A DNA stretch of 45,000 bases from Glandiceps talaboti (GCF_964340395.1 NC_135562.1:12827043-12872042), one strand, 5' to 3'; counted from the stretch's first letter, positions 32,315 through 44,865 are shown. The notes: generated by a model not told the origin, from the sequence alone. Translations and numbers: made by a program.

Positions 32315-32401
<87 letters not shown>
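32315..32401. repeat. (TA)n tract
   Basis: About 86 bp of TA repeats directly left of the MULE-like element. Confidence 0.95.
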
Positions 32402-32408
<7 letters not shown>

Positions 32409-32409
32409 G

Positions 32410-33751
32410 GATTCTAGGACAACTGCCCCCCGGACAATTGCCCCCCGGACAATTGCCCCCGAAGGACAACTGCCCCCCGGACAATTGCCCCCGAAGGACA
32501 ACTGCCCCCCGGACAATTGCCCCCGAAGGACAACTGCCCCCCGGACTACTGCCCCCCAACGAAAAAAAAACTAGTATAGATGTACGGGTTTGTCAATCAT
32601 TAAAAAGTCACCGTCGGCAACGTACCGCCGCAACTTGCGTACATTATACTCACTACATTCACATGTTTTACTCTTGTTATCTGTGATAATTGTTACGTCA
32701 TTCATAAATGTTGGCATGATGATATAACGATTATTGCACGCTGTTTAATAATGAATACAATACACGACAGAAGGCTCAGGGCAATTTATGTATTCCGCCA
32801 GTGAAGACATCAGTTGGACAACAATCAATATCATATACAGGTGTTGTGAGTCGTACTGTTGAACGGTATAAGTATGGATAGTTCACACTCTCATACTCTC
32901 GTACGGGATCGTTCAGGTCACAAGTCGGGAATTAGTCACGACTGAGAAGAGATTTCGGCTTGCCAGAATCACCTACCCGAGTGCTCGTGTGCTTCTGGAT
33001 GTTTAATTCTCACTTTAAGAATACTTCCAATACAATGGAATTTACACAACCACTAAATATAGAAAATCACACCATAAGATCACGCCATCATAAAAGTTAT
33101 TATATACTTTTCTCAAACCAATCATGTGAATTTCAGTTACATCATGTTTGCCCAGATTCGTCATCGCCAGTCTATTTCTGACCTATGGCCTACAATGCCG
33201 AAATGTAGAATTTATTCCCACAATTCCGAAATACGATATTTTGGATCGTAACACAGGTGCAACTACATGGAACGACATCAAATACAATATCAGGAAAGAA
33301 CCAACACGACATAGTTTCAAGCGGTCACTTAAAGTGGATTTACTGAAAGAATATATATAGCATAGTTGGCATTCTTCACCGAACTTTCTTCTCATCACTT
33401 GTAAAATGACTGGAGTCACCATTTACTGTCACCAAAGTCTTACGAGAATGTACATTCTGAGTCTCAATATTTTTTCTACTTTTGACTCGTTTTCTATCTT
33501 GTTACCTGTATATTTTGTATTGAACTGATAATAAATAAATCTTTTCCAGTAAAAAAATGACTTCGTGTTTGTATTTGTACAAACCCGTACATCTGTAATA
33601 CTAGTTTTTTTTTTCGTTCGGGGGCAGTAGTCCGGGGGGCAGTTGTCCTTCGGGGGCAGTTGTCCGGGGGGCAATTGTCCTTCGGGGGCAGTTGTCCGGG
33701 GGGCAATTGTCCTTCGGGGGCAATTGTCCGGGGGGCAGTTGTCCTGTTACC
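32410..33751. mobile_element. Non-autonomous MULE-like DNA transposon
   Basis: A 1,342-bp unit flanked by AAACTATTG at 32401-32409 and 33752-33760, a perfect 9-bp duplication. The inverted ends are about 190 bp and built mainly of 32-bp tandem units (GGACAACTGCCCCCC plus GGACAATTGCCCCCGAA). They are followed by CTAGTAT..AGATGTACGGGTTTGT in both arms. The interior has no transposase; the small ORFs are not recognisable. A 9-bp duplication suits Mutator-like transposases, but the class is inferred. Confidence 0.72.
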
Positions 33752-33813
33752 AAACTATTGCGCTCTGCCACTTCGGTATAGATCACTGTCTTAGCAGATT
33801 GATACTCACCGAG

Positions 33814-33900
<87 letters not shown>
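33814..33900. repeat. (TA)n tract
   Basis: About 87 bp of TA repeats, 54 bp to the right of the MULE-like target duplication. Confidence 0.95.
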
Positions 33901-33901
<1 letters not shown>

Positions 33902-34238
33902 TCCCTGAGTTATATATAAATATATACATAACTTAACAAAGCTATTCCGATAGTAAGTCGATACATGGAATACATGCAATGTCTATGTTTTCCAAGTACC
34001 AATAATTTTTGCAAGCATTACACTAAGTATGCCATCGGTAGGTTCTAGTTTCTGTTTTTTTTTAAATATTTTAATGTAACTACCTACGATTGGCCTCTTC
34101 TTTCATTTTCAGGGATTACCTAACAGATTTGGTTCTGTTGTATGTACAGCTGAAAATGAAACAACTCAGAAATGTAATTTATCTGCCATGCTATATTAAC
34201 TTTGATATGTCCATACGATATTATTGCCACAAGGTTAC

Positions 34239-34386
34239 CTTGGATTGTATTTTCCCGAGTGGTTTTGCAGCACAGCAGATGTCGACAGCTGTCAGTAGTG
34301 ATTTCATATTTATAAAATCCAGTTCCAGATAATAGAGTCAAGATGTATTTTTCTCCGTATATTTTAATTTCTGCATGTTTCAGTAT
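34239..34386 (-). CDS. Exon U3B (short B domain)
   Basis: Acceptor TTCCAG is followed in frame 0 by ILKHAEIKIYG, then LTLLSGTGFYKYEITTDS and a Cys pair (HLLCCK). It ends in phase 1 at CAAG|GTAACC; 148 nt. Confidence 0.82.
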
Positions 34387-34807
34387 CTGGAATTATTAAT
34401 ATGAGTAGAGTATTTCATAATGTGAAAAGTAGATTGAAACGACATCATACATAATAATTTATATGCTAATCCATATCGTCACTTTAAAGCACTATATTAT
34501 GGCAATTGCTCATATTGGAGGGGGAAATTAACCAAGACTACATAAATATATTCTTTATATCAATTTTCCTTGCGTTTGTGCCCCTTCACATACACGACAG
34601 TGAATTAATCAACATAAAACCGCAGAGTACCTAGGCTTAGTTAGTTATGTTTACGAAAAAACAAACAATAAATAAATTAAAAAAAAACAGCAAACACTAA
34701 ATACACAAATCAATCAATCAATCAATCAATAAACAAGTACAGCATCATCATGAGAGTAATTACAAATCATTATCAAATACAAGAATTAATATAATGTACT
34801 CACACAT

Positions 34808-35160
34808 TTGCTGGCACTCAATTTGAATGGACCAATCACGAAACCCAGTAATGCATTTCTTGCAATTAATTAGCTCAATCCATCTTTAGTGTGTCATGTT
34901 TAGTAACTGTGTGTGTACTTTCGGGTTCCTATGTTTTGATTAGTGACGATATTCCCAACCTTGTCTTTGACTTTGTGGGTTAACAATTCAACAATTTGTA
35001 CCAGTTTTTATTTGTATATCCGTACTGTCGATCTTGTTGTTCTATCTACTGAAATAAACCAATCTAATCTAATCTAATCTAAACTTGTACGACAAACAGC
35101 CACAGCCGTAGTGATCAAATCGTGTGTATGATTGGGCCCTTCAAATTGAGTGCTGGAGAT
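34808..35160. mobile_element. Possible inverted-repeat element with (AATCT)n inside
   Basis: Ends near 34809-34838 and 35127-35157 are imperfect inverted copies (GCACTCAATTTGAA and TTCAAATTGAGTGC). (AATCT)4 at 35061-35080 follows GAAATAAACC and could be the 3' tail of a LINE or SINE. The relation between the two is unclear. Confidence 0.4.
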
Positions 35161-35578
35161 TTTTCAATGCAGGATGTCATGCTTAGAAATTGTCAGAATT
35201 GCTGCCTTCCAGTTGACTATGACGACAAGTGCGCCTGGTAAATATGTGAGTTCTAAGCATGTTCGTTCTAGAGATTTGGATTTTAACTGATCAGAAGTCA
35301 AATTGGCAATAATTTCACGTCTTAAAAATATACTACTCGCATTTGGTAGGGATCAGTCACACCCCTTCTGGGGTATGTACAATTGTGGCCATTTCGCATA
35401 TGGGAAAACATATAGCAATTCTTGTTGTTGATAATGATTTGTAATTATTCTATTGTTGATGCTTATCAGTATTTATTTATTCATTTGTTTATTGTTCGTT
35501 TCATTGTGTGTTTTTTTTCGAAAACATAACTAACTAAGCCTGAGTGCCCTGTGATATAGCAACAAATACTGATTTTAC

Positions 35579-35733
35579 CTCCTCTGGTACTTCTTGAACT
35601 AATTTCAAACAGTAATCTATGAGTTCTTTATCGCTGCCTTTCAGTACGTCACAACCTTTTCGTCCAAGTTCTTGTATAGCCTTGTCGATGTGTTCAAATG
35701 ATACCTTGGGATTGCAATATATTCTACAATGTG
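35579..35733 (-). CDS. Exon U3A (diverged A domain)
   Basis: Acceptor CTCACAG, phase 1; donor GAG|GTAAAA, phase 0; 155 nt. It encodes IYCNPKVSFEHIDKAI and KELIDYCLKLV. The middle cysteine is replaced. It has no in-frame ATG, so it is visible only by domain similarity. Confidence 0.82.
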
Positions 35734-35739
35734 CTGTGA

Positions 35740-36179
35740 GGGATTGGAACCAATGGGGATAAGAAATAGTGGGCAGTGGGTTAAATTTTATAAAAATAAG
35801 AGTTTGGAATAACCATTAACACCAGAATGATGAATTAGGGTTCGACATTACTTCATATAAATTTTGACGTCATTCTATATTACCTTTGACTTATACAAAT
35901 GTGTAATAAATATAATTGAGTGTTTGCATATAAAGTGAGCCAAGGCAATACGTAATGCAATACAAATATGAAATTAGGGAACGGTCAGAATGTGCAGTAG
36001 GGGAGCTGAGGAGAAAATGTTGACATTGTTGTAGTCATTATTTTCACACATATAATTCTCAAGGACTGCTGATGTTTAGGTATTTTGAATTTAATGTCCT
36101 AATGACTCATATTCTGTCGATTTTAGAGTTTTAAAATGGCATTTAAACTTCAATAGATAATTTCAGAAATGATGAAACT
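35740..36179. other. Gene U intron, no feature
   Basis: AT-rich sequence with nothing recognisable. Confidence 0.45.
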
Positions 36180-36720
36180 TTGTGTTACAAAAGATATCAC
36201 CAACTCATACACACCAACAGCAAAGAATTTTTTCCTAAATTTTAATTTTTAAAAATGTTTTGTCTATTTTTTCAAAAATCCACAAAATATGGTCATTTGG
36301 TTACCATGGCAACTTGTATTCATTAAATGACCACTTTTTTAACCCAGCATGACAAACTACACAATACGCAAATAAAAGATTACTATTGGATTTATAATGC
36401 TATATTTCAGATGCTTATGTACATAATGGAAACATAATTTTTGTGTCTACCATATGTTTCCATGGAAACAGCTATCCTATTTTATACGATTTATATTCCA
36501 ACAGGTACCACCAACTGATACATACCAAAAGCAAGGAAATTGTTTCACTATATTATTTTTTTTCAATGTTTTATGTCAAATTTGGAAAAACGATTAACAT
36601 ATTATGGTGATTTTGGTTACCATGGCAACCAATGTTCATAAAATTACCCCCATTTTGAATCAGCATAACAAACAATCCCTGTTAGGGTGGTTAATTTTCA
36701 AATAAACGTTAATATTATTA
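36180..36720. repeat. Dispersed repeat with X-box-like palindromes, copy 1
   Basis: Contains GTTACCATGGCAAC at 36300-36313 and again at 36616-36629, with GTTTCCATGGAAAC at 36456-36469 between them. The repeat is related to 41030-41560, sharing TATTATGGTGATTTTGGTTA and TAGGGTGGTTAAT. Both copies are followed by an ATT-rich microsatellite. Confidence 0.75.
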
Positions 36721-36739
36721 AAATAATTATTATATGATA

Positions 36740-36742
36740 TTA

Positions 36743-36774
<32 letters not shown>
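36740..36774. repeat. (TTA)n microsatellite
   Basis: Trinucleotide run. Confidence 0.95.
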
Positions 36775-36775
<1 letters not shown>

Positions 36776-36779
36776 AAGT

Positions 36780-38561
36780 GGAGGGGTTTAAATAGTACAT
36801 AATAATGAAAAATGTTGGGAGAACATTAGAAGAATATCACTTTTGGTTTGTGTGTATACGTAGGAGGTGTAAAGGTTGACGTCTTACACCCATAACTAAT
36901 TATTCAATATTTCCCATTCAAGCTTCAAGTCGTAACAATTGGGAGCTTGGTACTTGCCATGTATATGAATAAAAGTATGACAATATTACTTTTATTTATG
37001 ACTAAATTGGCACTAGCACTGCGGCCCAGCGAAGATCTCAATTGTCCAGTATTCCCCGAAGCATTTAGGCACTAATATTTGATTGACAGCTACGGTATTG
37101 GTAGCGATGACTCAGATTTTCACAAATCCCATATGGATTTTTCAGACAGATTGGTGTGCATTTGAAAAAGTTGAACATGAGCTGAGCAAAGATTAGTTGT
37201 CATAAAATAATGATGCAAAGTTTAGTGAAAAGAATATCGATTTCATGTTTTTCTGATATGAGCGCAGTAGTACTGTACTGACTGTGGTGAGTGTCCGTGG
37301 AACACATATCGCTGACCTGTTGATAGCATTACATGTATTTGCTGACGGATATTAAACTAAAATATACGGAATAACTCGAAACTCTCGATTTTATTTGCCA
37401 CACAGCTTTCATGAAATTAAAGACTGACTTTTGTGAAAGCAAATGCTAGGTCAGTCTGTATGTATGTATTACGTGTAATTTACTTACAGAATAACGAAGT
37501 TAGAGGTCTGTATTTATGTAGATGTACATGGTAAAATGTGCCGGTTTACAGATTACAACATTATGGTTTTCTTAATAAGTTTTAACAACATAGTCAGCGA
37601 TAGCACATCATTTTCCAGAAAAGAATTTAAAAAATGACAAATCTGAAACCAAGAGATTTTTTACAAAACCCCTTTGGTCTCTATTTATGAATTTTCAGAC
37701 CGATTGGTGCGCATTTGAAAAAGTTGAACGTGGGCAAAGTTCAGTTGTCATAAGAGAACACGGCCATTGTTTTTCTATGGGAAATCTGACATAATATCCG
37801 GAAGTAAATGTCAAATTCGCACTCAGCCTACTATCGCTTGATTTAATTTTTTTCATTTTTGCGTTACTTGCGATACAATTTTGAGATTTTAAGTCGTTTG
37901 AATCTCTTCTAAAATCGTATGGTTTTGATTTGATTTGATCGCAATCGAAAATGCGATGTCATTGTGCTGGCATGCCATAAAGTTGACTTGACCTGTGTCT
38001 TCTGCTACTGTAAAACGTTGTAGAATATTGTTTCATTTACTACAAATTGTACTTTCATGAATAGCCGATAACATGTAATAATATATTAATCCGAATGCAA
38101 AAACGTACCTGAAATTATGAAATGTACGGCATACATGTGGAGTGCACGTGATATAGGTCATTCCAGGCATGATGATATTGTTACACTTTGTAACATTGTA
38201 TCACATTCACAAGTTGTTTACGTGTGTATCTGCACAGCGTGTGTGTACTAAAACAACGCAAATAAAAGGTCACGACCTTGATGGTGACACAACTGCGAAA
38301 TCATGGATAATTTATCAACATTCCCTTAAAATGGAAGGCATGGAAGGCTACTCATCCTCAACTATATAAAGTGGCACTGTGTTCAATCATAACGCAACTA
38401 ACTGTTTCCTTGAACGCAACTTTGGATGGATATTTTGGTACACGACTGTCAATGTTGTGTTAAACCGGACCTTATTACTCAAAGACCGACGTAATCGAAT
38501 GTTACATCGCTTATTATCCATCACGATCATGTCATATATTCAACTGAAGTTTATGTGCTAC

Positions 38562-38604
<43 letters not shown>

Positions 38605-38640
38605 AATATGATTTACACTGCCAAGAAAGGAAAGTTGAAC
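36780..38640. other. Gene U intron with an imperfect direct duplication
   Basis: A roughly 80-bp block at about 37130-37205 recurs at about 37685-37755 (shared GCATTTGAAAAAGTTGAAC). A short TA tract is at 38569-38597. No exon was found. Confidence 0.55.
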
Positions 38641-38668
38641 TTTGTTCATAGCGAAAGGTATGTAGAGC

Positions 38669-41036
38669 TGATGACTTCGTTAACGTACATCGGTTGTAAA
38701 TGTCAGCTCAACTGAAAAGGACAAGAATATGTCAAGATGGGGTTCGTTTGTACTAGTCCTGCTTACATGACGGTGCACGAGTCTATATTACTGACTTGAC
38801 TCTGAGGTAGGAGGGACAATTGTCAGAATCGAGTCCCGGATTACTCCGCATGCAAGCAGGACTACGTTTGTACTAGGTGTATGTCAGATGTATTTCTTTA
38901 CTAAAACATGGCATTTGTCATGTAAGCATATTTTATGTTTCCATGGAAGCCACTCTCCAATTTTAGATAATCTGTCTTACAATGGAACACTGGTCTAAGA
39001 CGCCATGTGGAACGTTTGATGTTCGTTCAAACCTTAAGCTTACAATCTTGTTGTGTTGAACTCAGGAGTCGGTCGGAAATAAAAACAGTTTGTTTGTTTT
39101 TTGACGTCGGAGCTGCAAATTAGGGTTGCTGCATCTCTTTGATTTGTTTCTTTTGAGAAAAATATGGCAGTCTAGTTTTCAATGGCCACGTCGGTATCGA
39201 ACGAACGCTAGGTCCCCCTTTGATCTAGACGCATCATGTGTCGTCGCAGTACAATATACTAAGATTAATACTCACAGTGTTACAGCGAAGTGGCTAGCTA
39301 GCCTCACAAATAGCAAAGTCATCGGAAATGTGGTCGGATGTACTATCTCTGTTGATAACTGTGTACTCATTTTTTTTTTTTTGATTATTTCATTTTTTAT
39401 TGATTGGGTCCATCCACACAGCAGCAGTTTTATCATCTTTCAAAAAACTACCCGTGCTTACACAGTGTGTCATGGTGCCGTATATATCGTCTACGACTAT
39501 TTTTGTCTCGTAAAATAAAATAATAATATCGACATTCCTGTCTCCTAAAATAAAATAAAATTTGAACATGATGAAGAGAACTATGGCTAGGCATGTCTTA
39601 CAGTGCAATTTTTTGTTTTATTTATTTATCTTGTTTTAATTTTTGACGTGGGAGCATGGTATATGCACTGCACTGTGCTTTGTCTATATGAATGTGTGTT
39701 CGCCGAGATGTATGTAATTTTCCAGGTAGACGCAACAATGGCAAGACAAACAATCCGGACTACGCATGCATTACAAAATATTTGCAATGCCCATTTCTGT
39801 TTTTAAGTCAACTTCGTGTAAATTTTAGCAACTTGTAAATTACTGACTATTCCTAGTCGTTCGGCAAAGTCATGTAAACAATAAAGTAGTGACCTGGTCA
39901 CTGCCTATCTTGCTTGTGTATATTATATGTGTATGGCACACGTGTACCGTTGCATACACACATAAATGCAGTGCACATGACATGCGTGATTCGCGTGATA
40001 ACTATAGCTACATTGTAATACATTCTAGTGACCTCAGTCGCCATCTTTATAACAGTGCACTAGTCAGCAAGCTTCACGACTGAGAAATTCTGGATAATAA
40101 TATTGATATTCCTGTAACAATCGATGTAGTGATACTGTGATCGATCCCAACTATATTGTGTCCTTATCGTTTGAATTTGGCATGTGTAACTGGGACCCGG
40201 AAATATGTACGCATACGCGTAGATGATGAGTTCGTTAACGTACATGTTGGTAAATGTCAGCGCAACTGAAAAGGACAAGAATATGTCAAGATGGGGTTGT
40301 ATTTTCAAGCTGGGTAATTTGTATTAAATCGTAATTTCACACAGTATATCTTTATTTCTGTGTTATGCTGTCATTATTACTAATGGGTGCAGGCTTTTAC
40401 ATGTAATATTTAACAGAAAACTAGTGAAGGCCTGTAATTTTCTGCACATTCCCACACACCAGTTTGTTCATGTATGTCCACATGTGGCACACTCCCTGCG
40501 CGTGACATGTTGTAATGTAGTCGGGCCCGTCCATTCGAAATTTGGGATCATATTGGACCTTGTAATCAATATGCCAATAAACTATGTTATAATTAAATTT
40601 ATCATGTTATTTTCCAGATATGTAGGTGTTTAACCAACAAAACATTTTTTACTCTACTCTATGTTTCCATCTGTCCTATTTTAGGCAACTTGTGTTACAA
40701 CAGACAAACATGTAGCACCCTCTTTGTGCATGACATGTTGTAAATTATGAAGTCTGGCCTGGCCCTTCGAAATTTGGGATCGTAATTAGACTTTGTAATT
40801 GGCACAGATCTTCTGACATACATGTTAAGCTTTTACGACCACTTAGTTTGTGACTCGTTGCATATTTTATTTGGACTTAGAGTAACAAAATATTTGGTAT
40901 TTTAATAGCAAACCCATTCGATTGTAGGTGTATGTAAGATGTATTTTTTTACTAAAACATGGTATTGTAATGTAAGCGTATTTTATGTTTCCATAGAAAC
41001 CACTCTCCAAGTTTAGATAATCTGTCTTACAATGGA
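38669..41036. repeat. Pair of direct duplications
   Basis: 38669-38744 matches 40222-40298 (shared AACTGAAAAGGACAAGAATA), and 38875-38987 matches 40926-41036 (shared TAGATAATCTGTCTTACAAT). Within the second region, blocks near 40490-40560 and 40715-40800, and near 40577-40645 and 41203-41270, are further direct copies. This reads as nested duplication of an old repeat. Confidence 0.7.
38754..38864. mobile_element. 111-bp MITE with 9-bp target-site duplication
   Basis: Inverted ends TAGTCCTGCTTACATG and CATGCAAGCAGGACTA (one mismatch in 16), bounded on both sides by CGTTTGTAC (38745-38753 and 38865-38873). The paralogous sequences near 40298 and 40926 show no such insert. Confidence 0.8.
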
Positions 41037-41560
41037 TAGCACTAGTGCATATATGCCAAAAGTAAGGAATTTGTTTGTAAAAAAATAATGCATAATATGA
41101 TGGTTTGGGTTACCATGACAACAGATGTTCCTGAAATGATAAATATTTTTGCACTCAGCATACCAAACTACTCAAGATAGGGTGGTCAATATGGAAATAA
41201 ACTATGTTATAATTAAAGTTATCATGTTATTTTCCAGATATGTAGGTGTTTAACCAACACAACATATTTTACTCTATTTATGTTTCCATGGAAACAGCTG
41301 TCCTATTTTAAGCAATTTGTGTTACAACAGATAGCCCCATGTCATATATGTCAAAAACAAGGAAATTTGTTCATTAATTTTCATTTCTTTCCATGTTTTT
41401 TTGTTAAATTTTTAAAAAATCATCCACATATTATGGTGATTTTGGTTACCATAGCAACGGATGTTAATAAAGTGACCCCTTTTTGAATTCAGCATAAAAA
41501 ACTACACCAGGTAGGGTGGTTAATATTCAAATAAACTCGATTATCACAAAAATTATTATT
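41030..41560. repeat. Dispersed repeat with X-box-like palindromes, copy 2
   Basis: Palindrome positions are 41110-41123 (GTTACCATGACAAC), 41282-41295 (GTTTCCATGGAAAC) and 41445-41458 (GTTACCATAGCAAC), in the same order and similar spacing as copy 1. An ATT run follows at 41555-41573. Confidence 0.75.
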
Positions 41561-41830
41561 ATTATTATTATTATATAATATTATTTAATTATTATCAATT
41601 ACAGCACTTTTTAGCTCTATTGAATTACCGACACTACCGACAGTAGTGTGTCTTGGTATGCACACCCCTCATTCGTGAATACCTCAAACAGTAAATTATG
41701 GTTATTCTAGTGTTGTCAATTATATTTAACCATATGAATCCATGCGTTTATACGGCATCTTTGTTTGCAAATCAAAGCAGATAAATTCATTCAAGTTGAC
41801 TTTAAGAGAAGCTAAAAGAAATCAACCAAC

Positions 41831-41893
41831 CCTTTTGAAGTGATGGTTCCTTATCTTTCTTCACCTTTGGCTTTGCCCCTTTCTCTTTTCTTC
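41831..41893 (-). CDS. Possible 63-nt lysine-rich exon of gene U
   Basis: A fair acceptor (GATTCAG) opens a frame that, in the expected phase 1, reads RKREKGAKPKVKKDKEP and could leave in phase 1 at a weak donor (AAGG|GTTGGT), keeping the frame between U2B and U3A. A better donor (AAAG|GTGAAG) is in the wrong phase. No gene L counterpart was seen, so this may be chance. Confidence 0.3.
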
Positions 41894-42221
41894 CTGAATC
41901 TTATTACATGTCAAATAAAAAAAAGTAATACAAACTAAACTACAAGAAACACCTTCTCAGTCAAAAATGTATTCAAAAAATTATTCACTAACAATAGATT
42001 GCCAACATCCAATTATCGATTGTGGCATGATAACAATTAATACGAGTCTAAACCCTCTAAACTTACATTATCAAATTTTGACAATAAGCAATATCTTAGC
42101 GTTTGAATCTATTCCAAAACATTATTTTACAGTGTAAAGAAACTATTCTATAACTTTATTTCATCATCGGTTTTAATAGGTTTTAATTGATTGGTACGAA
42201 TTCTGTTTTCATTTGATTTAC

Positions 42222-42453
42222 CTTCGACTTGGTCATCAGGTGCATTTCTTTCATTCTCAACCCGGTTGTGAGAATGACTCGCATCATCACCTGGGTGACG
42301 CACAACGACCGTTTCTTTATTTTCCGACGAATCAATATGTATTGGGACGAGATGTTCATTCAAAGATATTTCAAACTTGTTTGTTTCAATGCCAGACGTA
42401 AATGTAACAGTTACAGTCAAACCAAACACAGATATGCTGGCGTTTTCCCAAGT
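42222..42453 (-). CDS. Exon U2B (B domain)
   Basis: Acceptor ACACAG is followed in frame 0 by TWENASISVFG, then FTSGIETNKFEISLNEH. A polar His/Asn/Asp-rich tail ends DDQVEG in phase 1 at GAAG|GTAAAT; 232 nt. It is the counterpart of L2B. Confidence 0.87.
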
Positions 42454-42861
42454 CTGTGTGTAAAATAAAAAAGAAAATACATATCAATATCCCAATCAGC
42501 TGAAGGTAGAATATTTGTGTTCATGCGTTAGGGAACAAGCTTGAGGCTTGAGTTTTGACTCATTGAACTAATTTTAAACTTCAAGATGAGTTGCACATGC
42601 ACTGACTATCTAGAGCAAATAATTAATATTCTTAGTCCCACATACAGAGCTTAGAGGGGAATTATAGGAATGACCCACATCCGTCTGTCCAAGGCAGTGT
42701 GTACGTCTGCGTGTCCGTCCATGACAACCATATCTCAGACATCCATTCCTCAAGTTCAAACAAACCTTATACAAAGGTTGATCTCTATGGAGTGCACATG
42801 CACATCACTTTAATTTCGCGACCCTGACTTTTATGACAAAGTAGCACATCTCCAAAACCTT

Positions 42862-42871
42862 GATAAATGAA

Positions 42872-42946
<75 letters not shown>

Positions 42947-42948
42947 AT
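42862..42948. repeat. (AAAT)n microsatellite
   Basis: About 85 bp of AAAT units. Confidence 0.95.
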
Positions 42949-43560
42949 ATAGACATCATTGAAGCGTCTATCCCCACATTATTAATAATAAGCTTTCCAA
43001 TGAGACCTTCACCTACCTTTGACCTTTACCAACATATTCAGGATCAATATTCCAAGAAGTTGAGTATTTACACCCACACTACATTAAGGGCAATCTCTCT
43101 ATTTATGTCGTGAACTTTGAACTTGATCTCTACCTTCAATGGTCAAATAGAAAATTGCTCAATAACCTATGAAAATTTGCATCTAGCGACACATTTAAGG
43201 TATCTGCTAGAATATCACGCTTTGACCTTGACCATCATCTACAAGGCCAAATGCCAAATTGTTCAATAAATGTGTGCCTGCACATTGTTAGATTTTGCTT
43301 ACTGTTTGAAGAGGCTTGTGACCTTGGCCATCATCTCTCAGATCGAAATTGTATAATGCTCAATGCCTCTGAAAGGTTTGTTCTAAGGGTCGCATTCAAA
43401 TCGTTTACACTAATATCCCCTTAGGAGATTGTAGGACCACATTTCAGACATCAATTAACAGCACAACACATTCTATGTTGGGGGCTATTGTTGGAATACA
43501 GAAGACTTGTTATATGCAAATTTTGATTGCAGAACAACAGGAAGACTCCATTCTGAACGA
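42949..43560. other. Gene U intron with decayed repeat
   Basis: Loose recurrences of phrases such as TTTGACCTTGACCATCATCT suggest a degenerate tandem repeat. No exon was seen. Confidence 0.4.
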
Positions 43561-43596
43561 TTAGAAGAAAAATGTTTTAATATTTATCTTACTTGC

Positions 43597-43757
43597 CTTT
43601 CCTTCTTTCTCATTTAATAAAGAGTAACAGTAACGTAAACATGTTTCATCTTCCATTCTGAGGTATCTTGATGAGAATTTCAGTGTCGATATGACTTCAC
43701 TAATGTTTCGAAAACGTATGCACGGATCACACTTAATAGTGACTGGGTCAGAGTACA
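43597..43757 (-). CDS. Exon U2A (A domain, GC donor)
   Basis: Acceptor GATAG, phase 1; 161 nt. It encodes IKCDPCIRF, ISEVIST and RYLRMEDETCLRYCYSLL. The only phase-0 end consistent with U2B is AAG|GCAAGT, a textbook GC donor. A GT donor (GTAAGA) 4 nt further on would break the frame. It is the paralogue of L2A. Confidence 0.82.
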
Positions 43758-44437
43758 CTATCAGAAAAAATAAAACATTTCGGTTTATAAATTCAAAGTC
43801 TGTAAACTAGTTTCGCAGCGAAAAAACACATTAACAATAATTTGTAGTATAAAACTACATTTAAAAAGATTTTAGAGTAAATATAACCTGGCTTTGAAAT
43901 AATAGGAGATCTGCACCTGTAAGCCATTGAAATCACACCGGTTACTATGGAAACGGCTTAAATATGTAGATCTCCTTGAAGTTATATCAAATTCATTTTA
44001 TAGCTGATCGCATCATTTTAAAGTTGTGTTGTAGTTAGTATGCGTTCAGACTTGTTGGAGCGGCTCCAACATGCAAATGTTCTATAGTACTATACTATCA
44101 ATTTCTTTATAATTCAGGCATTGTACCATCAGCAACCAGGTACAGATGTATGTCTCCTCACACTTCCAATGTCAGCCTAAACACAAATGTCAAATCTAAA
44201 ACACACTGTGGAATCTTGGTCCACTAAACAGTCCATTACATTGTCATTGATTATAGGTCAGGCTTACATGTAGTCGCTTTGCGTCATATGATAATACGCA
44301 CTTTATTCAAGAATGGATACAATACAACAAGCATGTAACTTATCTTGTTGTTCATCTATGAGGATACAGGTTCAATATTTGTGTGGTGTGCAAAAGAAGG
44401 TCTGGAAAATATTGTAATATTGTAATTTCAGAAATAC

Positions 44438-44666
44438 CTCTTTGTCTGAAGTAGTAATTTAGTAAATATCCAGGCTGTGTATGGTAAAATGATATATCTG
44501 ACGATCTTCCTTTGCTAACGTAAACAATACTCCCATCATGGACTTTCGTAGCAACAGGTTCTCCGTAGTCGTCGAGGCATATGGCGTATCTATTGTATTC
44601 ATTACCAGCAGAGAAACTCACCATAAAATATTTCCCTCGTACGGTAAGTTTAGCGTTTTTCAATTC
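44438..44666 (-). CDS. Exon U1B (B domain)
   Basis: Acceptor TGTATAG is followed in frame 0 by ELKNAKLTVRG, then FSAGNEYNRYAICLDDYGEP and a tail with a tyrosine-rich part (GYLLNYYFRQR). It ends in phase 1 at AGAG|GTATTT; 229 nt. It is the counterpart of L1B. Confidence 0.87.
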
Positions 44667-44865
44667 CTATACAGAAAACAAATACAAAATTGGTGTTTCT
44701 AGTAGTAATGTCGTTAGAACCACATTGGTTTGTTTTGTTTGTTTATTCATAGGTGTTGGAGACAGACATGGACGTCTCTCTCCAATGTTTATGGTTTATT
44801 CATCCATTATAAATTGATAAAACATTATTTTAATTTAAAATCTCAGTAATGAATAAATTACGCAC

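Noticed and set aside
32960-33422. ORFs of 70-79 codons inside the MULE-like element
   Set aside because: They overlap on both strands with no recognisable transposase motif.
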